The notes beneath the pieces are model-generated. The model was not told where the DNA came from and searched no databases. It saw only the letters and a list, made by a program, of their open reading frames with translations. From contig JADCRB010000010.1 in NCBI GenBank assembly GCA_021464245.1, forward strand, positions 2,436,735 through 2,500,734: a DNA stretch of 64,000 nucleotides. The letters run 5' to 3'. The translations under genes and the position numbers were made by a program. Source of the stretch: Carallia brachiata (Eukaryota; Streptophyta; Magnoliopsida; Malpighiales; Rhizophoraceae). Below, in pieces: positions 34,996 to 47,383 of this stretch (the stretch's first letter is position 1; the number at the start of each line of letters is the position of its first letter).

Positions 34996-37124
34996 TCATT
35001 TGGCTGCACGGAAAATGCTGACATTCAGCACGACAGGATTTTCCTTGGTTCCGCTGGTCGGCTCAAACAAGCAAACGTCAAATTCTTCCAAGTTGTTCTG
35101 CAGGGCAAAGTCCTTCCAGCCACCAATAAGCAGACCGCATTCCGATGAGGGTCCGGTATAGTTTGGCTCTCCAACTCCTCTCTTTGATACAAAGAACAAA
35201 CTCAGTGACTTCTTTGGAGACATGGAGTCTCCACCAACTGGAAGGGACCACCTGCTTGGAGCAAAATCAGCAGCATACATGCTTAGACTAAAGCTTCAAT
35301 CCTGTCTAATGAGTTTAATGGGATCATTGGCAATTCAAACTTCTGACAGTATCTCTAATATTACTAGAACAAGCAGGATGCATATCGATATGGCAGGTAA
35401 GGGTTTACCATTCGGAAATGAGAATATACAAATGATGGTCGCATAACTACAATAAAACTGTTCCCGGTGGACGCTGCTACTGCAGATTGCAGGGCCATAC
35501 TCTGCTCTTCTTCAGTTGCAGGCCTTCTCTTTGGCACATATTGCCTCCTGCAGGACATTCTTCTGTGTTTGGATGGTATCCTGGACCCTAGTTAAAAAGG
35601 GAAATCCAATAGATAAAAGAAATGATTGATATATACAATAGCAGCAGAAACTTTATAAGAAACCTACCAAGCCTGCCATTTGATTTGCCTGCAGGATTTG
35701 ATGGCTGTTCAATTTCCACTTCTCTTCGCATCCTTTTGCTAATAGATTCAATGGCACATTCAGCACGGTTAGCATTACTGGATGGATTGCATCTGGCATG
35801 TTGACAGCTTTGAGGAACCCTTTCCTGCATTTTTCTTTTACCAGGGTGCACACTGAAACCTCCTCCGTTTTCACATTTTTTGGTAAAGTATGTGGCCTCC
35901 TTCTCACACATTGAGCTTGGATCAAATGCTAAAATCTCAAAACAAGAATCCACATGGTACCCGAATATCAATAGATCATCCTCATCCAGAGAGTGATCAT
36001 TCACAAATTCTTGCCAACCACGGCTGAAAATAAAGGAGCCATGACCACTTAGTGCAACATTCCATGTTGATCCACTAGGCCCTTTAAGAGGTACAATTTC
36101 AGGAAGATTTGCCTTCAGTTTCCGAGCAAATTTCTCGGGCAAAGCCTGCAAATTTAATTTCAGAATGCAACTTTTAAGCAGAACAGAAGAAAGAAACAGA
36201 CAATGTACAATAGGCACGAAAATTGGCAAAATGTTTCGGCCATTATAACCAGCTCTAACAAATTTTCACGAAAGTCACACTGAATACATCTCAACGGGCA
36301 AGGGCAATCCCATACATATATGAATCACCTGATCAACCAAAACCCCTAATCGAGAAAATGCCTACACAATAAACCAATTAACGATGGGTTGCAAGGTTTA
36401 CAACAAAACTGCTGCTTAATCTTCACAGCTTAAATTAGCAAGTGCTGAGCAAACGAAGATATACCAATTGCTACTTTCCAACCTGAAAGGCAGAAATATT
36501 ACCAATTGCCGAAGGCCATCGACAGAAATATGCTGTAAAAAGCGCACTGTCCGGAAATGAGTCCAATAGATGTCTTCCTCCCATTGGGTGCTCCGTCTCC
36601 TAGTTTCTCTCATTTCAGTTTCATCCCTTCCTTCTCCGTTTGCTTGAATAAAATATGAAGATTCTTTCTCACAATTGCTTTGTGAATCAAATATCAAGAC
36701 ATCAAACTGAGAGTCCACAAAATTGTAAACGAAGAGCAGCAAATCCTTTTCTTGCAGCGAATGATCATTCACAAACTGTTCCCAACCATCTGTGAAGATT
36801 AAAGTGTCATTCTTGGCCACAAGTCTTACTTCCCAGGTAGCACCACCGGGACCCTTTAGAACAACCGTTTCAGGAAGTAACTTCTTCAATTTCTCAGCGA
36901 ATTTTCCTGGAAGGGCCTGCAATTCCATGTCAAAAAAAAAAAAATGTCAAGTTGTAAGACCTTGGATAATATGCTCACAGGAGACCGGGACATGCAAAAC
37001 TTACCAGCTGCTGGCTACAACGAGAGGGAAGGCGATGCAGGAAGCGGGCTTGCCGGAAATGGTTCCAATACATTTTATCCATCCATTTTGAGCTGTGATC
37101 GCTTTTTGCTTCCATCATCCTCAT
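34996..37124 (-). CDS. REM-type B3-domain DNA-binding protein, five exons, three B3 domains
   Basis: Exons on the minus strand: 37124-37005, 36916-36503, 36145-35668, 35587-35409 and a last exon ending at TGA 34996-34998, open from 35280. The first four junctions are canonical GT-AG with matching phases. B3 domain 1 spans exons 1-2 ('MYWNHFRQARFLHRLPS', 'PGKFAEKL', 'GWEQFVNDHSLQEKDLLLF'). B3 domain 2 spans exons 2-3 ('YWTHFRTVRFLQHIS', 'PEKFARKL', 'GWQEFVNDHSLDEDDLLIF'). B3 domain 3 spans exons 4-5 ('SFIVVMRPSFVYSHFRM', 'LLIGGWKDFALQNNLEEFDV'). The length is near 490 residues. REM proteins are nuclear, plant-specific and poorly characterised, mostly reproductive. Linkers between domains carry basic patches. 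The start is the first of three clustered in-frame ATGs (37124, 37118, 37115). At intron 4 no AG gives a phase that fits the donor at 35408, so that junction is unresolved or mutated. A degraded tandem copy lies downstream. Confidence 0.85.
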
Positions 37125-38292
37125 GCAGAAAAAAGTGGACAAAGAACAAAGTGAACTTTTTGTTTTTGAACAACGAACAAAATGTCAAAATGAACTTTAG
37201 ATCAAGTGACTTTTTTTTTTTTTTCTTCGAGCCAGTATTTTATATTATTTTCTATTAACAAAATAAATAAGTTTTAGACATACTCTCGTTTTTTTTTAAA
37301 TTATTATTATTAAAAGATTCGTCTATCCGTTTTTATAAATTTCTCATCTCCTCTTTTCTAAATAAGGTTCCAAAATGTTTAAAATAAAAATAAAAATTTT
37401 TAAGGTCAATATAAAAAAATTACTAACTTTAATAAATCTATCACTAATTTTAAAAAGTAATAATTTATTCCTTATAAAATTTTTTTGTAATAAATTTAAC
37501 ACGTTGTGATTTTTTATAAGCAAAATCTATCTGTCTCGATAATATATTTATAAGAATCTGTTTGTCTCAATAACATTACAATTATATACGTTAATATTTA
37601 GTGATACACATGATATCATATGACATAGACAAATTTTATTCAATTAGAGTTAAATTATTATTTTTTAAAATTAATTTTAAATTTACTACTTTATACAAAA
37701 TTAATAATTTTTTGTATTGTAACCTAAATTTTAATTATTAAAATATCTTTTAAAAACCTTCTGACGGATTTGTTGTCATCATGCACAATTTTGTAGATAT
37801 ATTTTTACACAATTAATGAATAAAGGCATAAAAATTAAATTTAAATAAGTAATATCTTATATTATTATTATAGTAGATTTTATTATTCTAAAATAAACAT
37901 TATATTAATTGCACAAAATCAGTTTATAAAATTATTTGCATAAAGTGTTTTATTTTTTTATAATGGCATGTTTGTTTTTCTTAAGTAGAGAAATAATTAT
38001 TTTTTTAATTATTATTTTATTAAATTTTTATCACTTTTTTTCTACACTTTTTGTCCCTATTTTTTCTCTAATTATCCAAATAACTTATTTTTCTCCTTAA
38101 TTTTTCTCTCACAAATTACTATTTATTTTTCTTTTTTTATATTTTTTTATATTTTTTTCCTTATCTAAATAATTTATTTTTTACATCACTTTCTTTTCTA
38201 TCTTTTTTTTTTTTTTTTACATTCTTTCTCTCAATTCAAAACGCACTATAACTCCCTTTTATTTTTCCCATGTAGAATGGTATTATTGCAAT
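37125..38292. other. intergenic AT-rich DNA upstream of the REM gene
   Basis: The first 150 bp should hold the REM 5' UTR and promoter. No clear TATA assignment was made. The remainder is AT-rich with T-runs and no coding potential. Confidence 0.4.
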
Positions 38293-38793
38293 GGGATAAA
38301 TATTTTTAAAGTCCTAAACTTTTAGATTTTTTTACGTTTGAGTTCTAAACCTTTTTAATATTTCATTTGAGTCCTAAATCTTTTAATTTTTTACTATATC
38401 AGTCCTTTAAATTACAAAAAGTAGTCAATCTATTAATAAGTGAGTTTAATTTAATAAAAAATCATTTTAAAAAGCTTAAATACATGAGTTAAATATTTTT
38501 TTCATCAACAAAATATGCATATTAAATATTTTTTTAATCAACAAATATACAAATTAAATAGGCAATATGTATATTTTTTTATAAAAAAGACATTCAATTC
38601 ATATATTTAATCTTTTTTAAATAATTTTTTGTAAAGTTAAAATTATTTTTTAATAGATTGATCACTTTTGTTAAACAGAGGGACTAATTTGGTAAAAAAT
38701 TAAAAAATTTAGGACTCAAATGAAATGTTAAAAAGATTTAGAACTCAAACGTAAAAAAAACTAAAGATTTAGGACTAAAAAAATCTTTATCCC
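38293..38793. mobile_element. Mutator-type MITE, 501 bp, 10-bp target duplication
   Basis: The termini GGGATAAATATTTTTAAAGT and the complement of the right end (GGGATAAAGATTTTTTTAGT) match. The inverted repeat extends about 100 bp with few mismatches ('ACGTTTGAGTTCTAAA', 'CATTTGAGTCCTAAAT'). A perfect 10-bp direct repeat TTATTGCAAT flanks it at 38283-38292 and 38794-38803. Long TIRs with a 9-11 bp duplication indicate the Mutator superfamily. There is no transposase frame. Confidence 0.9.
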
Positions 38794-39362
38794 TTATTGC
38801 AATTATATTTTATAGGAAAAATAGTCGCCTGATGCGATAAGCCAAGGGCACACAGCGTACTGTCCCACCGAAATCCGAAGCTCGTCCCAACAATTGTACT
38901 CCACCACAGTCGTGCTGGCAAACAAATATTTATTAGACATTCTCAACTGCTGAAGTGATGGGTCTCTCACTTCTTTTTATTTTTTTAATTTTTTGTTTTA
39001 ATTGATATAATTTATTATTATAAAAAAGATAATTAGTCATAAAAAAAATTATGATTAAATTTTAAATATCTTAATTAAAAATTAAAAGCCTTAATTTTCA
39101 ATTATTCTTGAGATGGGTTCTTCTTTTTTTTTTTTTTTATTATACGATGATCTTGTTTTTATTCATGAAAAAACAAATATTTATTTCTCAGAAATTGGCT
39201 TTGGTGATATTAGAGTTTAATAGCCAACCAATCTTTCCATGTCTATTTTATATAATAATATATGAAAGTTAAGAAAACTGACATAAATTTTTTTTTAATG
39301 CGTTGTTCCTTCTGTTTGTTTATTTCTTTTTTTAATGAAGTGGAACAACTATTTTTTTTCAA
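38794..39362. other. intergenic DNA between MITEs
   Basis: AT-rich spacer, no gene seen. Confidence 0.4.
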
Positions 39363-39800
39363 GGTAAAAATCTTAATTTCACTCATTATCTTTAAATTTT
39401 TTAAGAATTTTGTTTACATATATTTTTTTTTTTAGATTCTACTCTAAACATTTTTTTCGTCAATTTTTTTACTCTTTTCCATTAATTGACCATTAAATTT
39501 GATACGTGACAGTTCAATCAACGATATATCAACTACTTATATCCCACGTCAGTAACATGTCATCATCTTACAATCGACAATTGTTCCCTATAACTGTTTT
39601 TTTAATCTCTTTCTTTTAATTCTATAAAAGTATCAAATGTATAGCTGATTGAATTGACACGTGTCACGTTTAACGGTCAACTAACGAAAAAAAAAAAAGA
39701 TTAATGGAAAAAATATTAAGGGTAAATCTAAAATAAAATAATGTGGTAGGTGAAATTTAAAAAAAAACATAAAAATAATATATAAACTAGGAATTTTGCC
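39363..39800. mobile_element. Mutator-type MITE copy A, 438 bp, 9-bp target duplication
   Basis: The ends are GGTAAAAATCTTAATTTCAC and the complement of the right end (GGCAAAATTCCTAGTTTATA). They are flanked by TTTTTTCAA at 39354-39362 and 39801-39809. The interior shares about 250 bp with the copy at 40148-40582, including 'CATGTCATCA', 'TTGACACGTGTCA' and 'ACGGTCAACTAACGAAAA'. The duplication lies in a T-rich context, so it is supportive but not decisive alone. Confidence 0.8.
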
Positions 39801-40147
39801 TTTTTTCAACAAGTTTTATGTATCTTGACCAATAAAAAGATAAACTGGGACAAAGTCTCTGAAGTACATTTTTTTCAGCTGAAGCTTTGCATTGTTTTGC
39901 AACTGATCTCTGAAGTACATTATACACACGACAACATTAATCTAACGTACATAAAACCTACTATATAGAACATTATACTGTTCATAAAAGAAATTTACTT
40001 TACAGGAAACCAAGTCTGAAAAAAAAAAAAAACTATGGGAAGAAATCATTCAAACTTCTTTAAAAGCTAATAGACTAATGGCCACGGACTTTTTTTTCTT
40101 TTTTTTTTATTTTTGAGAAAAATGACACTTGCGTTAATAAATATGAT

Positions 40148-40582
40148 GGCAAAAACTATAATTTCATCATCATTTTTGCGTGTTTTAAAAATTTCACCAA
40201 CATTTTTTTATTTTGAATTTTACTCTCAAGATTTTTTTCCATCAACCTTTTTCACCTTTTTTTCATTAGTTGACCATTAAATGTGACATGTGATAGTCAA
40301 TCAGTAATAAATCATTTACTTATAGTCCACATCAGCAACATGTCATCACCTTACAGTCGACAATATGTTTCTTGTCTTTTTTTTTTTAATCTCTTTCTTT
40401 CAATTATATAAAAGTATCAACTGTATCGCTAATTGGACTGTCACGTGTCAACGGTCAACTAACGAAAATGACAAAATAAAACTGATGGAAAAAACGTTGA
40501 GAGTAAAATTCAAAATAAAAAAATATTATGAGTGAAATTCTTAAAACACAAAAAAATAATGAGTAAAATCATAATTTTTACC
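40148..40582. mobile_element. Mutator-type MITE copy B, 435 bp, 10-bp target duplication
   Basis: Inverted repeats of about 100 bp begin GGCAAAAACTATAATTTCAT and, from the other side, GGTAAAAATTATGATTTTAC. The flanks TAAATATGAT (40138-40147) and TAAATGTGAT (40583-40592) differ at one base. It is the same family as copy A, 347 bp away. Confidence 0.88.
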
Positions 40583-43500
40583 TAAATGTGATATATAAAA
40601 GCAATTGTGGATGATATATTGCAATGCCAAGAGTTTCTCAAAGGAGGATCCCCCTCCTTTTTAGGTTAAATAAGAGTTTTGTCCCTGCCGGGACATATAT
40701 ATATATAGTTTAAGCCCGTGTGAATGCACAAATTTTTTTTCATTTCCGTCATAGTTTAATAAGTTTAACATAAAACTATAATCTAAATTATATAATCCTC
40801 ATCAAAGTTACAAACAAGATATAAAACAAGATTTTTCCTCATTGCTAAGCTATTTTTCGAAAAAAAAAGAGATGAAACAAAAATAAAACCTTAATTGTGC
40901 AATAACAGAAAGTTAAAATAGGTAGGAAGATAGATTACCTTGCTATTTGATAATATTTGTCAAAACCAATGACCATGACATATGTATAAGAAGTTGTGAA
41001 CTTTGAAATAGAGTACAACTATGAAACCAAAAATAGATAGAAACGAACGAGAGAGTAAAATTAAGTGTGCTTAGTTTAATTGCTAAAACGTAAGAAAATA
41101 ACAGCTAAAAGGTCAAAAAAATATTCACAATATTTTCGACTATATATTATATAAAAATTTCTTCCATTATAGCAAGTAATGTTGATAGTTTACTTTGGTT
41201 AGGTTATCCTCCTAGTAACTCGCTAGTTCACACTCATTCGTAATGAACACAAATATTATATTTCACCATTCAAGCATAGTACAGTTAAAGTGAAGCAACA
41301 TATGTTGTTGTTCCATTGGTTTGTTCATCACAACAGTGTAGAAGGCCAATATTGTTGTGTGCATGTGTTTGAGTGAGTGCACGTGTCATTCAAATAACAA
41401 CGTGAAAAATCAGTAAAATGTGAAAATGTCGATATTCCACAAGAGATGCTTATACCTCTAGCAGGCTAGGAACCCCAATTGATGTTCCTTAGCATGTTTC
41501 AGATATATAACTTCCCATTTTTTGGAAAAAAATAACCAACGAAGCTTTAAAATAGAGAAACAATAACTTTACCGCATCAAATGGAGAGGCCTTGGCTTAC
41601 CTCAATAAAATTTTGAATTAAAGCAAGTTGAGGCTTTTCTACTTTTGTATTTCTTTCTCCTACCAATCCAGGATGCATCAAATGACAAACCTCAGAAAAT
41701 CAATGGAGAAAGTCATGACAGAACATATACGACTGCTAATTAGTTAGAGGACAAATTAATTGACAGTAAAAAAATAGAGACACTGAAAGAGACATAGATG
41801 GTGAAGATCCAAATGGAGAAAGAACAATAGTAGTTTTGATCAAAAGAGAAAGAACAAAAGTAGGAAATGAAAGATTATCTATCTAAGTTTCGTAAGAAAT
41901 AAAAGATCCAAATTCACAATTGTTTTAATACCACGACCTTGCTACTTCTCTTTTATGTCTTAGCTGAAGGCAATATTATAGAATACACTTGGAATATAGA
42001 GCGTCAAGAGGGAGTGGGCGAGAAGATAGAGATAACATCAATTAAAAAATTAAATTTGTCATTAATTCTAATGAATAATTTTTTAAAGAATTTTGACCCT
42101 GTCTAAAATTAAGGGGATTGCTAGTGTAAAAAATTAATAAGAAAATTTTTTCTTAGTCATATGCTATTCAAGTAATGATTCTTCATTTTAGTGATTTTTC
42201 AATTACCTATTATGTATTATGTATGTCTTCGATTTATGCACTTCAACTACGTAATCCTCCTTTCTCCTTTCTTTCTTAGTGAGTATTTAATACCATAATT
42301 ATGGTTTTTAGTTTTTTTTTTTGTGTATTTTTAATGCATCCAGAATCAATGTCCTTATTCAATGCATTAATAACAACTATGTTGACATTAAATTCATTTT
42401 CAATTGAGAAGTTAAAAGAGCATTTGATTTTTATTTTAGATATTATATAATGTCACCTTAAATTTTTTTAGTTAAAATAGTTTAAAATTAAAAATTTACT
42501 TCATTAACTTTTAGCTAAAATTAAGAAGAAACTTTCTCTAATTTTCCTTCTATATTATTGTTATGTTATATGATATGATATGATGTAGCATATTGAATGT
42601 TAAAAGTAACTTTTTTAAAATTTGACAGAATAAGTTGATCCGATATAAAAAGAAAAAAATAGAGGGTCGTGGACCTCAGACAAAAATGGATCATATGCCC
42701 CTTAGATTGAAAGAAAAAAAAAAAAAAAACAGGAAAGGGGTCTAGCCCCTTTACGGCTACTAGGCTTTGTTTCGATAATCGAGTTCTAAAAAAATGCGTA
42801 ACTGACTCAAAATTTAGAGCCAGAATGTTTGAAAATTGAGTTTTTTGTTTTTGTTTTTTCTCTTTTTTGGAGGGCTAACCCAAGACTAAAGAAATTGCTG
42901 CTCGTGGATACACACACACACACACAATATATAAATATGAAATTATAATATATGTCACATTTATATTTTCTATATTATTACATTTTATACATTTATATTT
43001 TTATATAATAGATGTGAATACTATATATATAATATATATAATATATTTATATATTTAACATTAAATTCTAGTTTTACTAGTTCAACATTAGTTAAAGTAA
43101 TTGAACATTGATCTTTTGAGTTTTCAGATACAATGACCAGTTCAGTTATTACAACATTGATTAATTAGAAATCACATGTAATTCAACATATCAAATATAA
43201 TATTTATTACATATATAACACATATATTTTATATATTATTATATTTTTACACATCATATTTTTTATAGTGTAGATATATATTAAATTTTATATTAATCAT
43301 TGACAAACTAATTTAGTCAGTCTGATAAACCGATTAAACTTTATAGCTCTTGCAATTCTGACTCAGTGACCATTTCAGATCTAAAAGTGTTGTTCAAATA
43401 GATAACTCTATTGAAGTTCACTTTAATGAAATTTTGATTAAATTTTACAGCTTATACAGAATGTCCAATCAAACCAACATCACAAAGTGTTTTCAACAAT

Positions 43501-44364
43501 ATAATTGAATAAACAAAAAAGTAGGGAAAAGAAAAATAAAGGAAAAGAAAAGGAAGAATGAAAAATAGAATAAAGAAAAAAAATTCTTATCTTTTTTGTA
43601 TTTAGAAGAGAACAATGTGATAAAAGAAAATCAAAAACTCTTAATTTGAATAAGTATGAAAAGTAAGAGGAAAAAACTAATGATCGGTAGTTAAAATAGT
43701 ATATACAATCTTAGAAATACTTGGCTTGTAAAATATCTATAAAACTACATATAAATTTTTTTTAATTAGTCAGTTTGAGCAATTTATTTATCTACCATCA
43801 ACATTTTATCTCATAATTCTATCTTTTGCTTTCTATTCATAGGAATTTCTCAATATATAATAAGTATAGCGAAAGCCTACCATCCAGGGCAGACTGTGCA
43901 TGGGACCCTTGAGGTAGGGAAGAAAAGTTGCACCAGTCGTTTTGAGGTTTCGCTGCTTATGATCAATTATTGATTTCTATAGTAAACTTGTTTTTGTTCC
44001 TTGTTTTTATCCAGAAAGTAATAAAGCTTGTTACTCATTTTAAGTGAGCCATAATTTATAGCAATTTATCAATGAATTAGAGCTCAATCAATATTAAATC
44101 GCTTCAAAACTAAAATTCTTAAGTTCAAATTTTAGTGGAATCCAATTATTAAAAAAAAACATATTTCCAGCAATTTGTGTGCCACGTGAGGAAAAATGAA
44201 TTGAATTCATCTTCTCCCATATAATTATGTGACACTTACTAAACAATATTACAACCCTTTTTCATGTAATTTTTGTCTCTAGGCACATGATCTCTCAGTT
44301 AGAGACTCCAAGATCAGCCTTAAAACCCCCAAAAGAACTAAATCTTCCAAAATGGCATTCCAGG
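40583..44364. other. intergenic AT-rich DNA, nothing recognised
   Basis: Contains an ATATAT run at about 40697, a (CA)n tract at 42910-42926 and long AT-rich stretches around 42920-43300. No protein domain, RNA gene or clear terminal repeats were found on either strand. Confidence 0.45.
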
Positions 44365-44829
44365 TGAACTTTCTTGGCTACACGAATGATGTTGACTTCT
44401 AGGACAACAGAATTCTCCTTAGTTTCAGCCGCTGGCTTAAACAAGCAAAAATCATATTCCCCCAGGCTGCTCTGCAGGAGAAAATCCTTCCAACCACTGG
44501 TAAGTAGCCCATCATATTAGCATTGCCCATCAGGTCTGCGCCGCCTATATAGTTTGGTTATCCACATCTTTTCTTCCATACAAAGGACAAATTCTCTGAT
44601 TTCTTTGGAGAGATGCAATCTTAACCAACAGGAAGGTACTGCCTGCTTGGATCAAAATCAGCAACATGAATGCTTGACTTAAAGCTTTATTCATGTCTCA
44701 TGGGTCTAATGGCAAAAAGCATTGTAAATTGCTAGCAAATAGTTAGACATTTCATTCCCAAATAAAGACAACAAAAGTAGTCCTCGCAAAAAAAAAAAAA
44801 AAAAAAAAGAATAACTAGAAGTCTTGGTA

Positions 44830-46523
44830 TGCGTTGATCTTAGTTTAGATTCATTTAAGATTAGGTTTTAGTATTCTAGTAGAATCAAGATTAATTTGTT
44901 ATGTTTTCAGTATTGAAGTCGAAGTAGAAGTTGCTAGTGTTAGTATATAAAGAGTTAAGAGTCTTAGTTTATTGTGTGATTAGTGAATATATTAGTTGAG
45001 AGATTTATAGTGTGTGCTTCTCATATTTTGTGTGATTATTTAGTTTAATAAAGTAAAGTTCAGTTAATTAAGTTCTATCAGTGGTATCAGAACCAGGTTC
45101 GATCAATGAGCTATTATTAGAGCAAGTTCGAACCATAAGGATAAAAAAGAGAGATATCAAAGTCAGTAGAAGATTTAAAAAGTTTTATGAAAGAATTGCA
45201 TCTATGGGTATAAAGATATTTGTCGAGAATAGTTTTGTATATCCGGGAATAAAGGAAGTCCCATCAAGAATTGAGTTGATCTTCGTGTGTCAAGTAGACT
45301 CGTCGAGAAAAGCGTTGTGTCTCCACGTGTAGAGAAACACCTGTCAAAAAAATTCAAGAAGAAAGATCTTAAATTTTATCCGAACTTATTCAATTGAGAA
45401 TCAAGGTAGAGAAGTCATCGCCACCAAATTTCAAAACCAAATAATCAAAATTAAGGGTCAATCCCAAAATTGACTTATGTGAAAAAGAGTAAAGGTTGGA
45501 AGAAATTTGATAATTTTATAATTATGGGCATGAGGAAAAAAAAAAGAAAAGGTGAAGAGTTTTTATTTTCAAAACAATAATGAAGCAATTAAGTAACAAT
45601 GAAGCAGTCATGAACAAAAAGAAGATTTGGAATTGATGAATTCAAGAGTTGAATTGAGTGAGATTTAAAGTTATCAACAAACGAGAGCTAGGGAATGCTT
45701 GGATGAAAGTAATTAGAAAATTCAAATGCAAGGATTTGTGGAATTGAGAACTAAATGAAAGCTTGAAGTTAGGGACTTATTGAGTTGAAAGCTAAAATGC
45801 TTAGAGTTTAAGAACTAAGATGCTTAGTTGAGAGCTTAAATGCTCAATTTAGGTTTTCTATGTGAGATAGAAAACAAACTAAGAGATGGAATAGTTGTAC
45901 TTTACAGTTACTACGTTGCGTGTCGTGAAGAATGAAGTCCCAAATATTATATTACAATGTCATATTGGCACAAGTTCCTTCAAAGATTGAAACAGCTGAG
46001 CAAAAATTAGTCAAACAAAGTTAAATGCTAAGTTGAAATCGATTAAAGGAATTTTAAAGAAGAATTGTCAAGGAGACTCCAGTTAATCATGTTGATGATG
46101 ATTTGAAAGTTTGTTTGTAGATTATGAACCAGTGAAAAGTAGAGTCAAGGTTCAAATAAAGTCATGATTGATATGATCCAAATTTTGAAAGCCGACTTGA
46201 AGTTTGAAGATCCTATTAAGTAAAGCAGATGTGTAAATGACTACAAGACCGAATCAAAATTAAAGGGGGATGTTGATGTTAATTCAAATTTATTTAAGAT
46301 TAGGTTTTAATGTTCTAGTAGATCATGATTAGTTTGTTATGTTTTCAATATCATAATCGAAGTAGAAGTTGCCAGTGTCTAATATATAAAGAGTTAAGAG
46401 TATCAATTTATTATGTGACTGGTGAACATATTAGTTAGAGATTTTATAGTGTGTACTTCTCATAATTGTTGTATGTCATTTTTTAATTTAATAAAGTAAA
46501 GTTTAGTTAATTAAATTCTACTA
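44830..46523 (+). mobile_element. small non-autonomous Copia-like LTR element
   Basis: LTRs of about 251 and 253 bp (44830-45080 and 46271-46523) share 'TTTAAGATTAGGTTTTA', 'TATATAAAGAGTTAAGAG' (with TATA box) and 'TTAATAAAGTAAAGTT'. A primer-binding site TGGTATCAGAACC (45082-45094), complementary to an initiator-Met tRNA end, follows the 5' LTR. A polypurine tract AAAGGGGGA (46262-46270) precedes the 3' LTR. The internal 1.19 kb has no recognisable gag or pol; the ORF at 45081-45332 begins inside the primer-binding site. Target duplications are not clean. It sits between exon 5 and exon 4 remnants of the B3 pseudogene. Confidence 0.85.
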
Positions 46524-46977
46524 GTAGGATGCATATACAGTGAGGATTTATCACTCAGAATTAATTACAAACGGTTGATCATCACAGATTGTAGGGTCAT
46601 TCTCAGATCTTTTTCAGTTGTATAAGTAGCACCTAAAGTCAGAGTAAAAAATTTCAACAGAGAAAAGAAATAATAAGTCAATTACTTTTGCTGAAAATAT
46701 TAATAAAGAAGAAACATGAAACAAAAAATTTTAAGCAAAATTTCAACTTTTTTAGTTCATACAGCTAAGACATGCAATATTAGGAAAAACCAATGAGCTT
46801 CCACTTTTAGTTCATGTGACAAAGAAATATAATATTAGCAAAAACTTTACAAGAGAACTACTATAGCTACCTTTAATTTGCTGGCACAATCAGATAGTGA
46901 TTCAATTTGTTCTTCTCTTTGCGTCTTTTTTCTAATAGACTTACTACCATATTCACCACTAATATAGAACCACATCC

Positions 46978-47382
46978 TGAATGATATTTTCTGTTATTTT
47001 GTAATTAATATTATAATTTTTATTATTACAATTTTACTGCTTATTTAAATTATTTTAGACTATTTAGGAGTTTTTGCTAAGACTATTTTAGAGTACTTGG
47101 TCATTACATATTTTCTATTAGGTAATTATGGAATAATTTGATTTAGTTTCTTTTCTAGTTTTTACTTGGTCATAGAGTTTTCTTGGTCGGTAAGTTTAAA
47201 AATTATTATAAATAGGTATGTAAGTCTAAGAGCTAAATAATTTTGATTAGATTATCAATTTATCAATAAAAGTTCTCTATTTGAGACTTGTTTATCATTT
47301 TTGGTGGATTCCAGAAAACTCTTAAAGGCTTAATTGAGTGTTAGCCTTTAGTATCCTATTTTTATGCTTCCGTCCCACGTCA
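46978..47382 (+). repeat. 5' LTR of the outer gypsy element
   Basis: Pairs with 56716-57136. TATAAATAG near 47208 could be its TATA box. It is followed by the primer-binding site. Confidence 0.8.
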
Positions 47383-47383
47383 T

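Noticed and set aside
35622..35804. Plus-strand ORF over the REM gene
   Set aside because: Antisense shadow of exon 3.
45081..45332. ORF of 83 codons as a gene of the Copia-like element
   Set aside because: It starts inside the primer-binding site and shows no gag or other domain; it is likely fortuitous.
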